NCBI GenBank assembly: GCA_022648325.1
Contig: JALCMG010000011.1
Location: forward strand, 1-64,000
Direction: 5' to 3'
Source of the DNA: Olsenella sp.
GTDB taxonomy: Bacteria; Actinomycetota; Coriobacteriia; Coriobacteriales; Atopobiaceae
Length of the DNA stretch: 64,000 bases
Shown: piece by piece, positions 8,231 to 16,764 of the stretch
How the letters are laid out: each line of letters opens with the position of its first letter
How positions within the stretch are numbered: position 1 is the stretch's first letter
The notes under the pieces: model-generated
Databases searched by the model: none
What the model saw: only the letters and a program-made list of their open reading frames with translations
What the model was told of the DNA's origin: nothing
Position numbers and translations under genes: made by a program

Positions 8231-8375
8231 GGTGCTGCCCCGCCGCCACTTCGAAAAAAGCGCACATGAAAACAATCTCGGTCTCTTCCTGGTGACGTTT
8301 TCCCAGGAAGCTTGAGGCCGCATTTGTTTTCGTGTGCGCTTTTTGAGTTGAGCGAGGGGCGGAGTGGGGCAGCAG
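8231..8375. repeat. Large nested inverted repeat downstream of ureD
   Basis: A 20-base arm at 8255-8274 (AAAAAGCGCACATGAAAACA) pairs with 8325-8344 with one mismatch. Inside the loop an 8-bp perfect hairpin CTTCCTGG/CCAGGAAG lies at 8285-8292/8303-8310. Outside, TGCTGCCCC pairs with GGGGCAGCA at 8366-8374. The right arm ends in TTTTTT, so it could terminate urease transcription rightward. The size and nesting resemble the hairpin elements at 41-50 kb. Confidence 0.6.
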
Positions 8376-8510
8376 CGGACCGAGCGGGAGCGGGACAGCA
8401 ATTGATTGCCGTCACAGCTGCTGATGCTGACGAAAATTCCAGCTAAGTAGCACCTGTGCACGGCATCCAAAAAAGTAGTTGATACCGTTAACCGACAAAA
8501 AGTTACCGCT

Positions 8511-8543
8511 GGCAACTAAATTATTTCAGCATTAATAGTTGCC
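8511..8543. promoter_or_regulatory. Inverted repeat upstream of the PTS operon
   Basis: GGCAACTA at 8511-8518 and TAGTTGCC at 8536-8543 form a perfect 8-bp inverted repeat around an AT-rich 17-base centre, about 70 bases before the IIA start. The region is much richer in AT than its surroundings. An operator or promoter-proximal hairpin is likely; no regulator can be named. The rest of 8376-8614 shows no gene. Confidence 0.4.
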
Positions 8544-8614
8544 TGTGACAATCAAATGCAGCGAACCCATCAGGGCGTTTCGGTTGACGCCAAGGCTACG
8601 GAGAAGGGGATTTT

Positions 8615-9049
8615 ATGAGATATCTGCTTTTGGTTAGCCACGGGACGTTCGCGCCCGGTCTTCACAGCGTCATGAAGATGCTGGTGGGCGAGCGCGATGA
8701 CATTCTGAGCTGCAGCTTGCGCGATGGCGAGGGAGCAGGCCAGTACGTCTCGGAGCTGGAGGAGACCATCTCCCCAATCACCGCCAATGACGAGGTGATT
8801 CTCCTTGGAGACCTCATTGGCGGCTCCCCGCTTACCAATGCTCTCAACACGCTGGCTTCCCATGGACTGCTCCCCAAGACCCGCGCCTTTGGCGGTGCGA
8901 ATGTTCCCATGGCACTTACCGCGGCCTTCGATCTTCAGTCCGAGGACCTTGACGGGCTCTGCAAATCGATTGTCTCCGAGGGCCAAAATGCACTCTCCGA
9001 GATGGAGCTTGACCTCGGCGGGGATGACGACGAGGAAGAAGACCTCTAG
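8615..9049 (+). CDS. PTS system mannose/sorbose-family IIA component
   Basis: This 144-residue cytoplasmic IIA protein takes phosphate from HPr on the conserved histidine of LLLVSHGTFAPGL (His9) and passes it to IIB. The LLGDLIGGSPLTNAL and FGGANVPMAL segments are typical of the mannose-family IIA fold. A GAGAAGGGG ribosome-binding site precedes the ATG. The protein ends in a strongly acidic tail, DDDEEEDL, as does the IIC protein. First gene of a IIA-IIB-IIC-IID operon. The sugar is not determinable; mannose, fructose, sorbose and N-acetylgalactosamine are all possible. Confidence 0.9.
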   Translation: MRYLLLVSHGTFAPGLHSVMKMLVGERDDILSCSLRDGEGAGQYVSELEETISPITANDEVILLGDLIGGSPLTNALNTLASHGLLPKTRAFGGANVPMALTAAFDLQSEDLDGLCKSIVSEGQNALSEMELDLGGDDDEEEDL

Positions 9050-9114
9050 TCACCCACGTGCGACCGTGATGGGTGATGCCCATCTGCATATACGAGAAGA
9101 CAAGGAGAGGAAAG

Positions 9115-9618
9115 ATGTCAGTTTCGTTCGTGCGCGTCGATGACCGTATGGTTCACGGCCAGACAGTTACTCGCTGGGCAGTGGAGTATCCCTGCGACGG
9201 CATCATTGCAGTCAACGATGCCGCTGCAAAGAACCCGGTGCTTAAGAGCGCCTACAAGAGTGCCGCCCCAGACAAGAAGACGTTCGTCTGGACCATGGAA
9301 CACTTCAAGGAGAAGGCGCAAATCGTCCGCGACTCCAATACTCGCTACTTCCTCATTACCAAGAACCCGCTGGATATGAAGGAAATCCTCGTCGACTCTG
9401 GCTTTACGCCGGATGACGTCAAGACCGTTGTCGTGGGCCCCTGCAATGACCGTCCGGGCACCACAAAGATTGGCAACAACCAGTCAATCACCCAGGAAGA
9501 GGCAGAGGCGTTCGAGGCCATCTCCAAGAAGGGCTACACCGTGGACTTCCGCCTGATTCCCGACAAGGAGACCGGCACCTGGGACAAGTTCCGCGGCATG
9601 TTCGGCTTCACGGACTAG
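9115..9618 (+). CDS. PTS system mannose/sorbose-family IIB component
   Basis: This 167-residue IIB protein carries phosphate from IIA to the sugar during uptake. The active histidine is in RVDDRMVHGQTVTRW (His15), typical of the family. The C-terminal half has the usual GNNQSITQEE region. The ATG at 9115 follows an AGGAGAGGA ribosome-binding site and gives a full-length protein. It is the second gene of the PTS operon, 65 bases after IIA. Confidence 0.92.
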   Translation: MSVSFVRVDDRMVHGQTVTRWAVEYPCDGIIAVNDAAAKNPVLKSAYKSAAPDKKTFVWTMEHFKEKAQIVRDSNTRYFLITKNPLDMKEILVDSGFTPDDVKTVVVGPCNDRPGTTKIGNNQSITQEEAEAFEAISKKGYTVDFRLIPDKETGTWDKFRGMFGFTD

Positions 9619-9709
9619 GTGAAGCACCTGTCACTCAACGCGTCACCCCATGGACGCGAGTGAGGCACTTCTCGACGCAAAGGTGTAAGCACTAAGGAAG
9701 GTGGTTTGT

Positions 9710-10573
9710 ATGGCGGTAAACATGTTCCAGGCCGCGCTGCTTGGACTGTTCGCCTGCCTGGCCTCGATGCCGGGTATGGGCGGCACGTCAATCGGCAACT
9801 ATACGCTTGGTCGCCCGCTCGTTGCGGGTCTGGTGGTTGGCATTATCCTGGGTGACGTCCCCGACGGCATCCTCGTGGGAATGGCAATCCAGGTTGTCTA
9901 CATTGCCCTCGTGACACCCGGTGGCACCGTTTCTGCCGATGTTCGCGCGGCATGCTACATTGGCATTCCCCTCGCACTCATCGCGGTTAAGGCTCAGGGT
10001 CTGGACGCAGGTAGCGCGGATGCTGCAGCCCTTGCCACTTCACTTGGCGCAACCTGCGGAACCCTTGGTGCAATCCTGTTCTATGGCACCGCTACTATCA
10101 ACCTGGCATGGCAGGCAATGGGCTGGAAGTGGCTTGAGAAGGGCGACACCCACAAGCTCTACCTCGTGGACATGGTGCTCCCCTGGATTTCTCACCTCAT
10201 CTGCTCCTTCCTCCCCACGTTCCTTCTCGTCTACTTTGGCGGCGACGCGGTTAACAACCTGCTTGCCAGCCTGCCGATGGACGGCATCCCCATGAAGACG
10301 CTCTTCGCGGTTGGCTCGCTCCTGCCCTGCGTTGGTATTGCCATCCTCCTCAAGCAGGTCATCACCAAGCCCACTGACTTCCTGCCGTTCTTCTTTGGCT
10401 TCACGCTTGCGGCGGTCATGGGCTGCAACCTCATCGCTGCGTCTGCTATCGCATGCTTCTTTGCCCTGATCAACTACAACATCACGATGCTGCGCCTGAA
10501 GGTCGATCACATTGGCACCGCTGGCGCCATCGCGGCCGCAGGCTCCGACGACGAGGAAGAGGAGGATATCTAA
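9710..10573 (+). CDS. PTS system mannose/sorbose-family IIC component
   Basis: This 287-residue membrane protein forms the transport channel together with IID. Several hydrophobic segments are evident (LLGLFACLASMPGMGG, LVAGLVVGIILGDV, CIAL-type helices near the end), and the N-terminal GGTSIGNYTLGRPLVAGL is characteristic of the family. The ATG at 9710 lies 6-7 bases after AAGGAAGGTGG; upstream in-frame starts are less well placed. It ends with the acidic tail SDDEEEEDI. Its stop overlaps the IID start (TAATG). Confidence 0.93.
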   Translation: MAVNMFQAALLGLFACLASMPGMGGTSIGNYTLGRPLVAGLVVGIILGDVPDGILVGMAIQVVYIALVTPGGTVSADVRAACYIGIPLALIAVKAQGLDAGSADAAALATSLGATCGTLGAILFYGTATINLAWQAMGWKWLEKGDTHKLYLVDMVLPWISHLICSFLPTFLLVYFGGDAVNNLLASLPMDGIPMKTLFAVGSLLPCVGIAILLKQVITKPTDFLPFFFGFTLAAVMGCNLIAASAIACFFALINYNITMLRLKVDHIGTAGAIAAAGSDDEEEEDI

Positions 10574-11421
10574 TGGCTGAGAACACCACCGTGAAAGAGG
10601 AGCGCAAGGTCTCCAAGGAGGCCCTTGCCAAGTCCTTCCGCAACTGGTACTACGGAAACCTCACGTGCTTCTCTCAGGAGCACATGCAGACCTTTGGCTA
10701 TCTGGTCTCCATGCTTCCCATCGTTGAGGACCTCTACGACAAGAAGGAGGACCAGAACAGGGCACTCCAGACCTATTCCGCGTTCTTCAACACCGAGCCC
10801 CAGATTGGCTCCATGATCGTGGGCGTCACCGTTGGTCTTGAGGAGGCCCGCGCGAACGGCCAGCCCGTTACGGATGACACTATCAACGGCATTCGAGCCG
10901 GTCTCATGGGGCCTCTGGCTGGCATTGGCGACTCCCTTATTGTGGGCACGCTGATTCCCATCCTTCTCGGTATCTCGATGGGCCTCTCTCAGGGTGGCTC
11001 GGTTCTCGGCCCAATCTTCTACATCGTGGTGTGGAACCTTCTCGCGTACTTTGGCATGAGGTTTGCGTACTACCGCGGCTACAAGCTTGGCGGAGATGCC
11101 GTTGAGGCGCTTGTTGGACCAAATGCTCAGGCGCTTCGCGAGGCTATCGTAATGATCGGCACCATCGTTATTGGTGCGGTTGACGCAACCTGGGTTTCGA
11201 TTACCACAGCGTTGCAGCTTCCCGGCGGAGGCACTCTTCAGGGAACGCTCGATGGCATCTATCCAAAGCTCCTCCCCCTGATCTTCACCATCTTCTGCTG
11301 GTGGCTCATGTCCAAGAAGAAGGTCAGCCCCATAATCACGATGCTTATCCTTCTCGCAATTGCTTTTGTCGGTGCACTTTGCGGCTTCTTTGGTGCTGCC
11401 ACGATTGCCACTGTAGCGTAG
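10573..11421 (+). CDS. PTS system mannose/sorbose-family IID component
   Basis: This 282-residue partner of IIC is needed for sugar translocation. The N-terminal cytoplasmic domain contains the family pattern NWYYGNLTCFSQEHMQTFG and MGPLAGIGDSLIVGTLIPI. The hydrophobic C-terminal region (LLPLIFTIFCWWLM, ITMLILLAIAFVGAL) anchors it in the membrane. Translation is probably coupled to IIC through the overlapping TAATG. The hairpin 60 bases downstream may lower read-through into the following two genes. Confidence 0.94.
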   Translation: MAENTTVKEERKVSKEALAKSFRNWYYGNLTCFSQEHMQTFGYLVSMLPIVEDLYDKKEDQNRALQTYSAFFNTEPQIGSMIVGVTVGLEEARANGQPVTDDTINGIRAGLMGPLAGIGDSLIVGTLIPILLGISMGLSQGGSVLGPIFYIVVWNLLAYFGMRFAYYRGYKLGGDAVEALVGPNAQALREAIVMIGTIVIGAVDATWVSITTALQLPGGGTLQGTLDGIYPKLLPLIFTIFCWWLMSKKKVSPIITMLILLAIAFVGALCGFFGAATIATVA

Positions 11422-11480
11422 CGGATCACGCGTCCTGATAGTACACGCCTGTAGTTGCATTAGTGGCATCCCGGCACGCG

Positions 11481-11512
11481 GCCCGAATCGCGGACATCTC
11501 TGCGATTCGGGC
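11481..11512 (+). terminator. Strong hairpin after the PTS genes
   Basis: GCCCGAATCGC and GCGATTCGGGC form an 11-bp perfect stem with a 10-base loop, followed by ATTCTGCT rather than a long T-run. It lies between IID and the next gene, so it may be a partial terminator or an mRNA 3'-end stabiliser. Confidence 0.6.
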
Positions 11513-11547
11513 ATTCTGCTAGCCATGGAGAAAGACAAGGAGAACTC

Positions 11548-11880
11548 ATGTCGCCACTCACCCCGATCAATACCTCAAATTGGAGTCGAGAGGACCTCAT
11601 TCGCGAGGCTAAGCTCCAGACCGATGCCATTCAGCGCCTCAACGTTTGGTTGCGGCTTGGGTACTCGCTTGTTGCCGCTGGCTTCATCGTGGGCTATTGG
11701 GGCTTCTATGGTGGCGGCAGCACGGGCTTTGGCCAGCTTGGCGTCGTTTTGGCACTGGTGGGTGCCGTGCTTTCTGTGGTGCTCAAGGTGGGGACGACAA
11801 ACGCTAAGAAAAACGTGCAGGCAATTATGGCCGCTGCAGGCGTGGACATCTCCAAGAAGCGCGAGAGGGGGTCGCGCTAA
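11548..11880 (+). CDS. Small two-helix membrane protein of unknown function
   Basis: A 110-residue protein with a hydrophilic N-terminus (SREDLIREAKLQTDAIQRLN), two hydrophobic segments (LGYSLVAAGFIVGYWGF and LGVVLALVGAVLSVVL) and a basic tail. The ATG follows AAGGAGAAC. The stop overlaps the start of the HAD gene (TAATG), so the two are coupled. I do not recognise a named family. Its place behind the PTS genes suggests co-expression with sugar uptake. Confidence 0.7.
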   Translation: MSPLTPINTSNWSREDLIREAKLQTDAIQRLNVWLRLGYSLVAAGFIVGYWGFYGGGSTGFGQLGVVLALVGAVLSVVLKVGTTNAKKNVQAIMAAAGVDISKKRERGSR

Positions 11881-12731
11881 TGGCAGACCTTGGCCGGCTG
11901 CCTTCCGTCGTCTTCTCTGACGTGGACGGCACCATCCTCGATAACCGTCATCGCGTTACGGCCCGCACCGCGCAAGCGTCACGAGCCCTTGCGCAAGCAG
12001 GCGTGGCTCTGGTTCTTGTCTCGGCGCGCATGCCCGAGGCGCTGGCGGCGATTCGACAAGAGCTTGGCAACACGGGACCCACAATCTGCTACAGCGGCGC
12101 ATACGTGCTTGACTCAGATGGGAGCGAGCTTCTGAGCCGTCCTATGGCACTTGAACATGCGCTTCGGTTACACGACTTTGTTTCGCGTGAGCTGCCTGGC
12201 GTGACCTGCATGGCCTATGGATATCACAGCTGGGTTGTGGACAGCCGTTTGGATCCTCGTGTTGCGCGCGAGGAGCAGATCGTGGGCGTAGAGTCTGTCG
12301 AGGGCACGCTCGAGGAGCACTTCTCGGGGAGGGGGCTGCACAAGCTTCTCCTAGTGGGGGAGCCAAAGGATATCGAACGAGCCGAACGGGAGGTGGGGGT
12401 TGCCTTTCCCGATCTCTCTGCGGTGAGATCCTCCCCAATACTCTGTGAGGTTATGGATGGGCGTGCGAGTAAAACCGAGGGCATTCGGGTTGTCTGCGAT
12501 CGTCTTGGCGTGAGCATCTCTAATGTGCTTGCGATTGGCGATGGGCGCAACGACATAGACATGCTCCGTTCCGTTCCAAGGAGTTGGGCCATGGCAAACG
12601 CTCCTCGTGAGGTAAGAGCCGCCGCTTCTCGGGTTACCGCCGTTGACAACGAGCATGATGGTTTTGCAGAAACGATGATATCCATACTTTCGTCCTGCAA
12701 CTTTTCTGTAAGAAAAAAAGAATGTTGTTAG
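11880..12731 (+). CDS. HAD-superfamily (Cof-type) sugar phosphatase
   Basis: This 283-residue haloacid-dehalogenase phosphatase of the Cof/class IIB group has motif I FSDVDGTIL (nucleophile Asp), motif II VLVSARMPEAL, the basic residue around KTEGI, and motif IV IGDGRNDIDML. Such enzymes dephosphorylate small phosphosugars or similar metabolites in the cytoplasm. Its position behind the PTS genes and the coupled upstream membrane protein fits disposal of accumulated sugar phosphate. Substrate unknown. A 69-base gap with an AT-rich promoter-like region separates it from the MarR gene. Confidence 0.88.
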   Translation: MADLGRLPSVVFSDVDGTILDNRHRVTARTAQASRALAQAGVALVLVSARMPEALAAIRQELGNTGPTICYSGAYVLDSDGSELLSRPMALEHALRLHDFVSRELPGVTCMAYGYHSWVVDSRLDPRVAREEQIVGVESVEGTLEEHFSGRGLHKLLLVGEPKDIERAEREVGVAFPDLSAVRSSPILCEVMDGRASKTEGIRVVCDRLGVSISNVLAIGDGRNDIDMLRSVPRSWAMANAPREVRAAASRVTAVDNEHDGFAETMISILSSCNFSVRKKECC

Positions 12732-12800
12732 TATTAACGAGTGTTTTGGGGGCAAAAACAAGGGAGCCAGTGACGCCGAGAAAGGAGTTGTTCTACCCGC

Positions 12801-13265
12801 ATGGACTACGAGGACGCCGCGAAAAAGCTCATCATGTACTCACGAGGCATTGCCAAAGGATCAATTAGTACTGCCTACGGCATGTCGATGGGGGAAGACC
12901 CAGTCCTCGAATATCTCTCTCGTCAGGATGAGGGGATGAACCCGTCCGACCTTGCCAAGACGCTTGGCTATACCCGCCCGCGCATGACTCGTATTCTCGA
13001 CTCGCTGGAGGAAAAGGGCTTTGTGGCCCGTGAGCCTGACCCATCCGACCGCCGCCGTGTGCTTGCCAGCTGTACTGACAAGGGCCGCTCCTATGCGCAT
13101 GATCACAGCTCAAATGGCGTGTCAAACCTTGCCGAGAGCCTGAGCAAGCTGGGAGATCACGATGTTGGCGAACTTCTCAGCGCGCTAGAGCTTGCATACA
13201 GCATTACCTACAATCGGGACATCACCATCGACGACTCCAAGGAAAAGAAGCGGGGACGCCGCTAG
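12801..13265 (+). CDS. MarR-family transcriptional regulator
   Basis: This 154-residue winged-helix regulator reads EYLSRQDEGMNPSDLAKTLGYTRPRMTRILDSLEEKGFVARE across the DNA-binding domain, and DPSDRRRVLASCTDKG forms the wing. The ATG follows AAAGGAG. About 60 bases upstream GTTAGTATTAAC (near 12727-12738) is a short inverted repeat that could be an autoregulatory site. Target genes are unknown. The neighbouring MFS transporter, a usual MarR target, is a remnant. Confidence 0.88.
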   Translation: MDYEDAAKKLIMYSRGIAKGSISTAYGMSMGEDPVLEYLSRQDEGMNPSDLAKTLGYTRPRMTRILDSLEEKGFVAREPDPSDRRRVLASCTDKGRSYAHDHSSNGVSNLAESLSKLGDHDVGELLSALELAYSITYNRDITIDDSKEKKRGRR

Positions 13266-13375
13266 CACCAGGGGCAGGTGCCGAGTGCCCGGCGGGCATC
13301 CCCCTAGACACCCCCGCATTCGCGTGCTATATTCTCGCCCCATTTTCGTTCTGGCGAGAAGGACGGAGCCTCGGC

Positions 13376-13792
13376 GTGGATGACCAGGAAACCAAGGGCC
13401 CGCAGGGAACCACGCGCCCCGACGTCGCATGGCGGCGCCCCTACTACACCATCCTCGCGGGCCAGGCAGCCCGACCGGCGGCAGGCCCACCGAGGCGACG
13501 GCCTACTACACCATCCACGCGGGCCAGGCCGTCTCGCAGGTGGGGAGCTCGGCCGTGCAGTTTGCGCTGGTCTGGTTCCTTGCGCAGGAGACCGCTTCTC
13601 CCGCTGCGATGGGACTTGCGAGCCTCGCGGCATTCCAGATCGTCTCGATGATTTCGACGCCCATTGGCCTTGTGGTTGCTTCTCCCGTTGCGGAGGTCCT
13701 TGGCGTGAGCGCGTGGTTTTGCCATCAGCGGCGTAGCAATTGTGCTGCTCGGCGCCGCGATACTGGTGCTGGAGGGTAGAGCACGGCGGTAG
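13376..13792 (+). pseudogene. MFS efflux transporter remnant
   Basis: Only the beginning and end of a major-facilitator protein remain. A GTG at 13376 opens a hydrophilic leader ending in WRRPYYTILAGQA. A 62-bp partial duplication (the sequence from 13441 recurs at 13503) shifts the frame and restarts YYTIHAGQAVSQVGSSAVQF, the first membrane helix. The text then jumps to the last helices (PIGLVVASPVAEVLG). An extra T near 13717 shifts the frame again before AISGVAIVLLGAAILVLEG. About 300 internal residues are missing. Confidence 0.75.
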
Positions 13793-13801
13793 GGGGGCGT
13801 A

Positions 13802-14557
13802 CTACTCGCCCTGCGTGAACGCGCCCACGGCGTTTGCGGCTAGCTCCTGCTGCTCCTCGACGCTTATCGTGGCAACTCCGTCACCGTCCTGCTTGCCGTA
13901 GTCGCCAAACTGCACATGGTTGCCGCCCTCGATAACAAGCTCCGTGTAGTCGTCCGGCCGCAGGTCGGCATGGGATTGCAGCATGTCTACCTCGCCGTCT
14001 TTGGAGCCGTAGACGCTCAGCATCCTAAAGCCTGGCGCGCGCAGACTCTTGGTGGGGTACGCGGCCAGAACCACCAGACCGTCTAGCTCGCTGGTGTGGT
14101 CGGCGGCGTAGACGGCTGCCATTGCGCCGCCGAGGGAGTGTCCGCCCACGTATCAGTGGCTGTAGTGGTACTCGACGCTTCCAATGATGGAGTCCGCGGC
14201 GTTCATGTCGAGAAACGCAAAGTCGAGCGGCATGCGTACGAGGAACACGTCCGTCCCCTTCTCGGCGATGCTTTCTAGCTGGGCTGCGTAGGCCTCGCCC
14301 TGGACCTTGCCGCCGGGGTAGAACACGAGCGCGTCTTCTCGTCCTGGCCCATCAAAGAGGTAACCGCTTGCGGTGGCGGTCACGCGGACGGAGTCGCTGC
14401 CTGCGAGTGCGGCCCCCGCACGCGCGCTCGCCCGAGAGTAGGTGCTTGCGTAGGCGAGAAACGCCACCACAACAATCGCGAGCGCTGCGAGCAGCCCCAG
14501 CGCTACGCGACGGAGATTGACGTGCGTCTTTGTCTTTGCGTGCTTCTCGCCCGACAT
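13802..14557 (-). pseudogene. Alpha/beta-hydrolase with an in-frame TGA
   Basis: A 251-codon frame holds an N-terminal membrane anchor or signal (LGLLAALAIVVVAFLAYAS) and an alpha/beta-hydrolase domain with the nucleophile elbow GGHSLGGAM, a late Asp (GSKDGEVDML) and the His in GGNHVQFGDYG. The order fits the alpha/beta-hydrolase fold. The frame is interrupted once, at 14153-14155, by TGA between SVEYHYSH and YVGGHSLGG, where relatives typically have Trp. The lesion looks like TGG to TGA. Everything else is intact, so this is either a recent nonsense mutation or a base error. Product would be a membrane-anchored, outward-facing hydrolase of unknown substrate. Confidence 0.75.
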
Positions 14558-14692
14558 GGGTCTCCTTTGCTTGCTTGGCCGCTCTCATGGTAACTGAGCT
14601 TGCGCGTGGAGCCACCGTGGAATTGTGAGCTGTGGTATAGCGTTTGTCTCGTGCGGATAGAATGGCCTCGTTTACCGCGAGAAGGGAAGAGC

Positions 14693-14968
14693 ATGGCAGA
14701 GCAGGAAGTTGGACCGGTTGGGTCGTCTAGCAGCAAGGTTGCAAACGAGAAGATTCTGGCGCTGGTGCCCGAGGAGAGCGTGAAGCGGATTCCGTTCTTC
14801 GTGCGCAAGCACGCGCTGAGCAAGACGTTCGAGAAGATCGAGCTCGAGCATCCGGACCTCTACGCCATTGCGGCGCAGGAGGGCGAGCTGCCGGATGACG
14901 TGTGCGAGCAGCTGAGCCAGATTGTGAACGGGATCTTCGACCAGAAGCTGAAGAAGCACAACCTGTAG
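14693..14968 (+). CDS. Small conserved-looking protein of unknown function
   Basis: This 91-residue hydrophilic protein (ILALVPEESVKRIPFFVRKH, TFEKIELEHPDLYAIAAQEG, VCEQLSQIVNGIFDQKLKKH) has no membrane segment or recognised motif. Codon use matches the surrounding genes and the frame is clean. AGAAGGGAAGA lies just before the ATG at 14693. It appears to be a single-gene transcript. I do not recognise a family. Confidence 0.6.
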   Translation: MAEQEVGPVGSSSSKVANEKILALVPEESVKRIPFFVRKHALSKTFEKIELEHPDLYAIAAQEGELPDDVCEQLSQIVNGIFDQKLKKHNL

Positions 14969-15162
14969 GCGGTGCGCTGCGGAAGTGGTCTTTGGGCGGG
15001 CGGCTCCGGAAGAGGGGTCGCCCGCTTTTCTCGGCCGGGGACTGGTTTGCGGCGGCTTGATGGCACGAACTTTCGCAAACGGACAAAAATGGCTGTTTGC
15101 GATGACGGAAAGGGGGTGCGGACTCGAAGTTGGACCACGGGGTGGTCCGGAGAGGGGTCCGC
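14969..15162. other. Gene-free stretch with a short inverted repeat
   Basis: No coding sequence is supported. TCGCAAAC at 15073-15080 pairs perfectly with GTTTGCGA at 15095-15102, without a T-run. The last 30 bases before the transposase fragment (GTTGGACCACGGGGTGGTCC) contain GGACCAC/GTGGTCC and may be the end of an insertion sequence. Confidence 0.3.
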
Positions 15163-15300
15163 ATGTACGGCAAGGACGACGTGGAACTCGCGCTCTACGC
15201 CCTCGAGGAGGGCATGGGCGCGAGCGGGGCGGCCGAGCTCGTGGGCTGCGGCGTGACCGCCGTGAGGGAGTGGTCGAGGGGGCGCCTCCCCCACTCGGTC
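15163..15300 (+). mobile_element. Transposase N-terminal fragment (insertion sequence scrap)
   Basis: The ATG at 15163 opens MYGKDDVELALYALEEGMGA, then a helix-turn-helix (AAELVGCGVTAVREWSRGRLPHS). This resembles the N-terminus of IS3-like transposase OrfA proteins. It breaks off at about 15300, where sequence of the DUF4143-type ATPase begins. The insertion has apparently replaced the 5' end of that gene. No other part of the element and no terminal repeats could be recognised. Confidence 0.45.
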
Positions 15301-15307
15301 GCCGGGT

Positions 15308-16637
15308 GTGGTAGCCTGCGTGGCGGGCGCGCGCCAGGTGGGGAAGACCTGGCTTGTTCTGGAGTTTGGCCACGAGCACTTTGATGCCGTCGCGCACGTG
15401 ACGTTTCTCGACAACGAGGTAATGAAGAGCGTGTTTGCCGGATCGCTTAACCCCGCCCGTCTTCTCACGGCGATTTCGGCGTATACGGGAACCGATGCCT
15501 CCAACGGGCGCACCCTTGTATTCTTCGACGAGATTCAGGAGTGCCCGCGCGCCACTGCGTCCCTTAAGCAGTTCTGCGAATTGCGCCCAGACATTCCCGT
15601 TGTTGCTGCGGGCTCTCTTCTGGGCGTCGCCATAAGCAGGCTCTCCTCGCAGCAGGAGGATGCGCAGCCAATCTCGTGGCCTGTTGGCAAGGTCGACTAC
15701 CTCGATATGCATCCCATGACCTTCAAGGAATTTGTCGAAGCGTTGGGCGAGCTGCGGCTTTCCCAGCTCCTCGATAGGGATTCTCTTGACTTGACGAGTG
15801 CGCTCGGGGAGAAGTACGAGGATTTGCTCAAGCTTTACCTCTATATCGGCGGCATGCCAGAGGCAGTGCAGGCATATATCGACACGAGCCTTCTTGCTGA
15901 ATCGCGCAAGGTACAGCTGAGATTGCTTCGCGACTACGAGTTCGATTTCTCGAAACATGTGTCGACCCCGGTGGACTCCGAGAGAATCCGAGAGAATCCG
16001 AGAGAATCCGAGAGAATCCGAGAGAATCCGAGAGGTCTGGCGCTCTGTGCCCACGCAGATCTCACACGAGACCGGCATCAATAAGTTCACGTATTCCAAG
16101 GTCAAGACAGGAGGCAGAGGACGAGGGTACAAGGATGCGGTCTCCTGGCTTGTCGATGCTGGCATGGTAACCCGGGTGCCAAGGGTTTCTCGGCCTGGCA
16201 TTCTGCTCTTGACATACGTCAATGATTGCTCCTTTAAGCTGTTCCTTCTTGACGTTGGTCTTCTGGGTGCCACCTATGGCCTTGACCAGGACGTTATTGT
16301 GAGAGGGGACTCCCTCTTCACCCAAGGCAAGGGTGCCTATGTCGAGCAGTACGTGTGCCAGCAACTTGTGGCGAGCAACTCTTGCGTTCCGTATTACTGG
16401 TCTGCTGACGGAAGGACGGACAAGGCCGAGGTGGACTTCGTCTACGAGTGTCGAGGAAAGGTGATCCCGCTCGAGGTGAAGCCTGATGACAACGTGCGCA
16501 GCAGGAGCCTTGCCAAGTTCTCCAAGGAATTTGGCATAGAGAGATGTCAGCGGCTTTCTTTGCGTGGCTACAAGGACGAGGGTTGGCTCGTTAATCTGCC
16601 CCTCTTTGCCGCTGACGTGCTGTCTGACGTGCTTTGA
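15308..16637 (+). pseudogene. DUF4143-type AAA ATPase, 5' truncated and out of frame at a 10-bp repeat
   Basis: The first frame carries a Walker A GARQVGKTWL and a Walker B LVFFDEIQE, then YLYIGGMPEAVQAYI, typical of ATPases with a C-terminal DUF4143 region. After KHVSTPVDSERIRE a run of 10-bp repeats puts the frame out. The continuation in another frame (VWRSVPTQISHETGINKFTY) reaches the DUF4143 nuclease-like part (KAEVDFVYECRGKVIPLEVK) and stops at 16637. The N-terminal 20-30 residues before Walker A are missing where a transposase fragment abuts. Repeat copy number alone decides whether both halves are read together: four or seven copies would restore the frame. Confidence 0.8.
15977..16034 (+). 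repeat. 10-bp tandem repeat, five full copies plus eight bases
   Basis: The unit TCCGAGAGAA occurs at 15977, 15987, 15997, 16007 and 16017, followed by TCCGAGAG. The five copies are identical. Because 10 is not a multiple of three, each gain or loss of a unit changes the reading frame of the surrounding ATPase gene. Identical copies imply recent expansion by slippage. Confidence 0.95.
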
Positions 16638-16736
16638 GGGTAGGCCAGCGGCCACTCTTTCTCGTCATTGTGTGGATGTCTACAGAGGGAAAGCTGCGCA
16701 TTCAGGCTCTTGAATCGACCTGAACGGCTTTACCAT

Positions 16737-16763
16737 CAAATCCCCCTTGTTCTTCGGGATTTG
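16737..16763 (+). promoter_or_regulatory. Hairpin directly before a start codon
   Basis: CAAATCCC (16737-16744) and GGGATTTG (16756-16763) form a perfect 8-bp stem ending one base before the ATG at 16765. It could hide the ribosome-binding region or end upstream transcription. Confidence 0.45.
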
Positions 16764-16764
16764 A

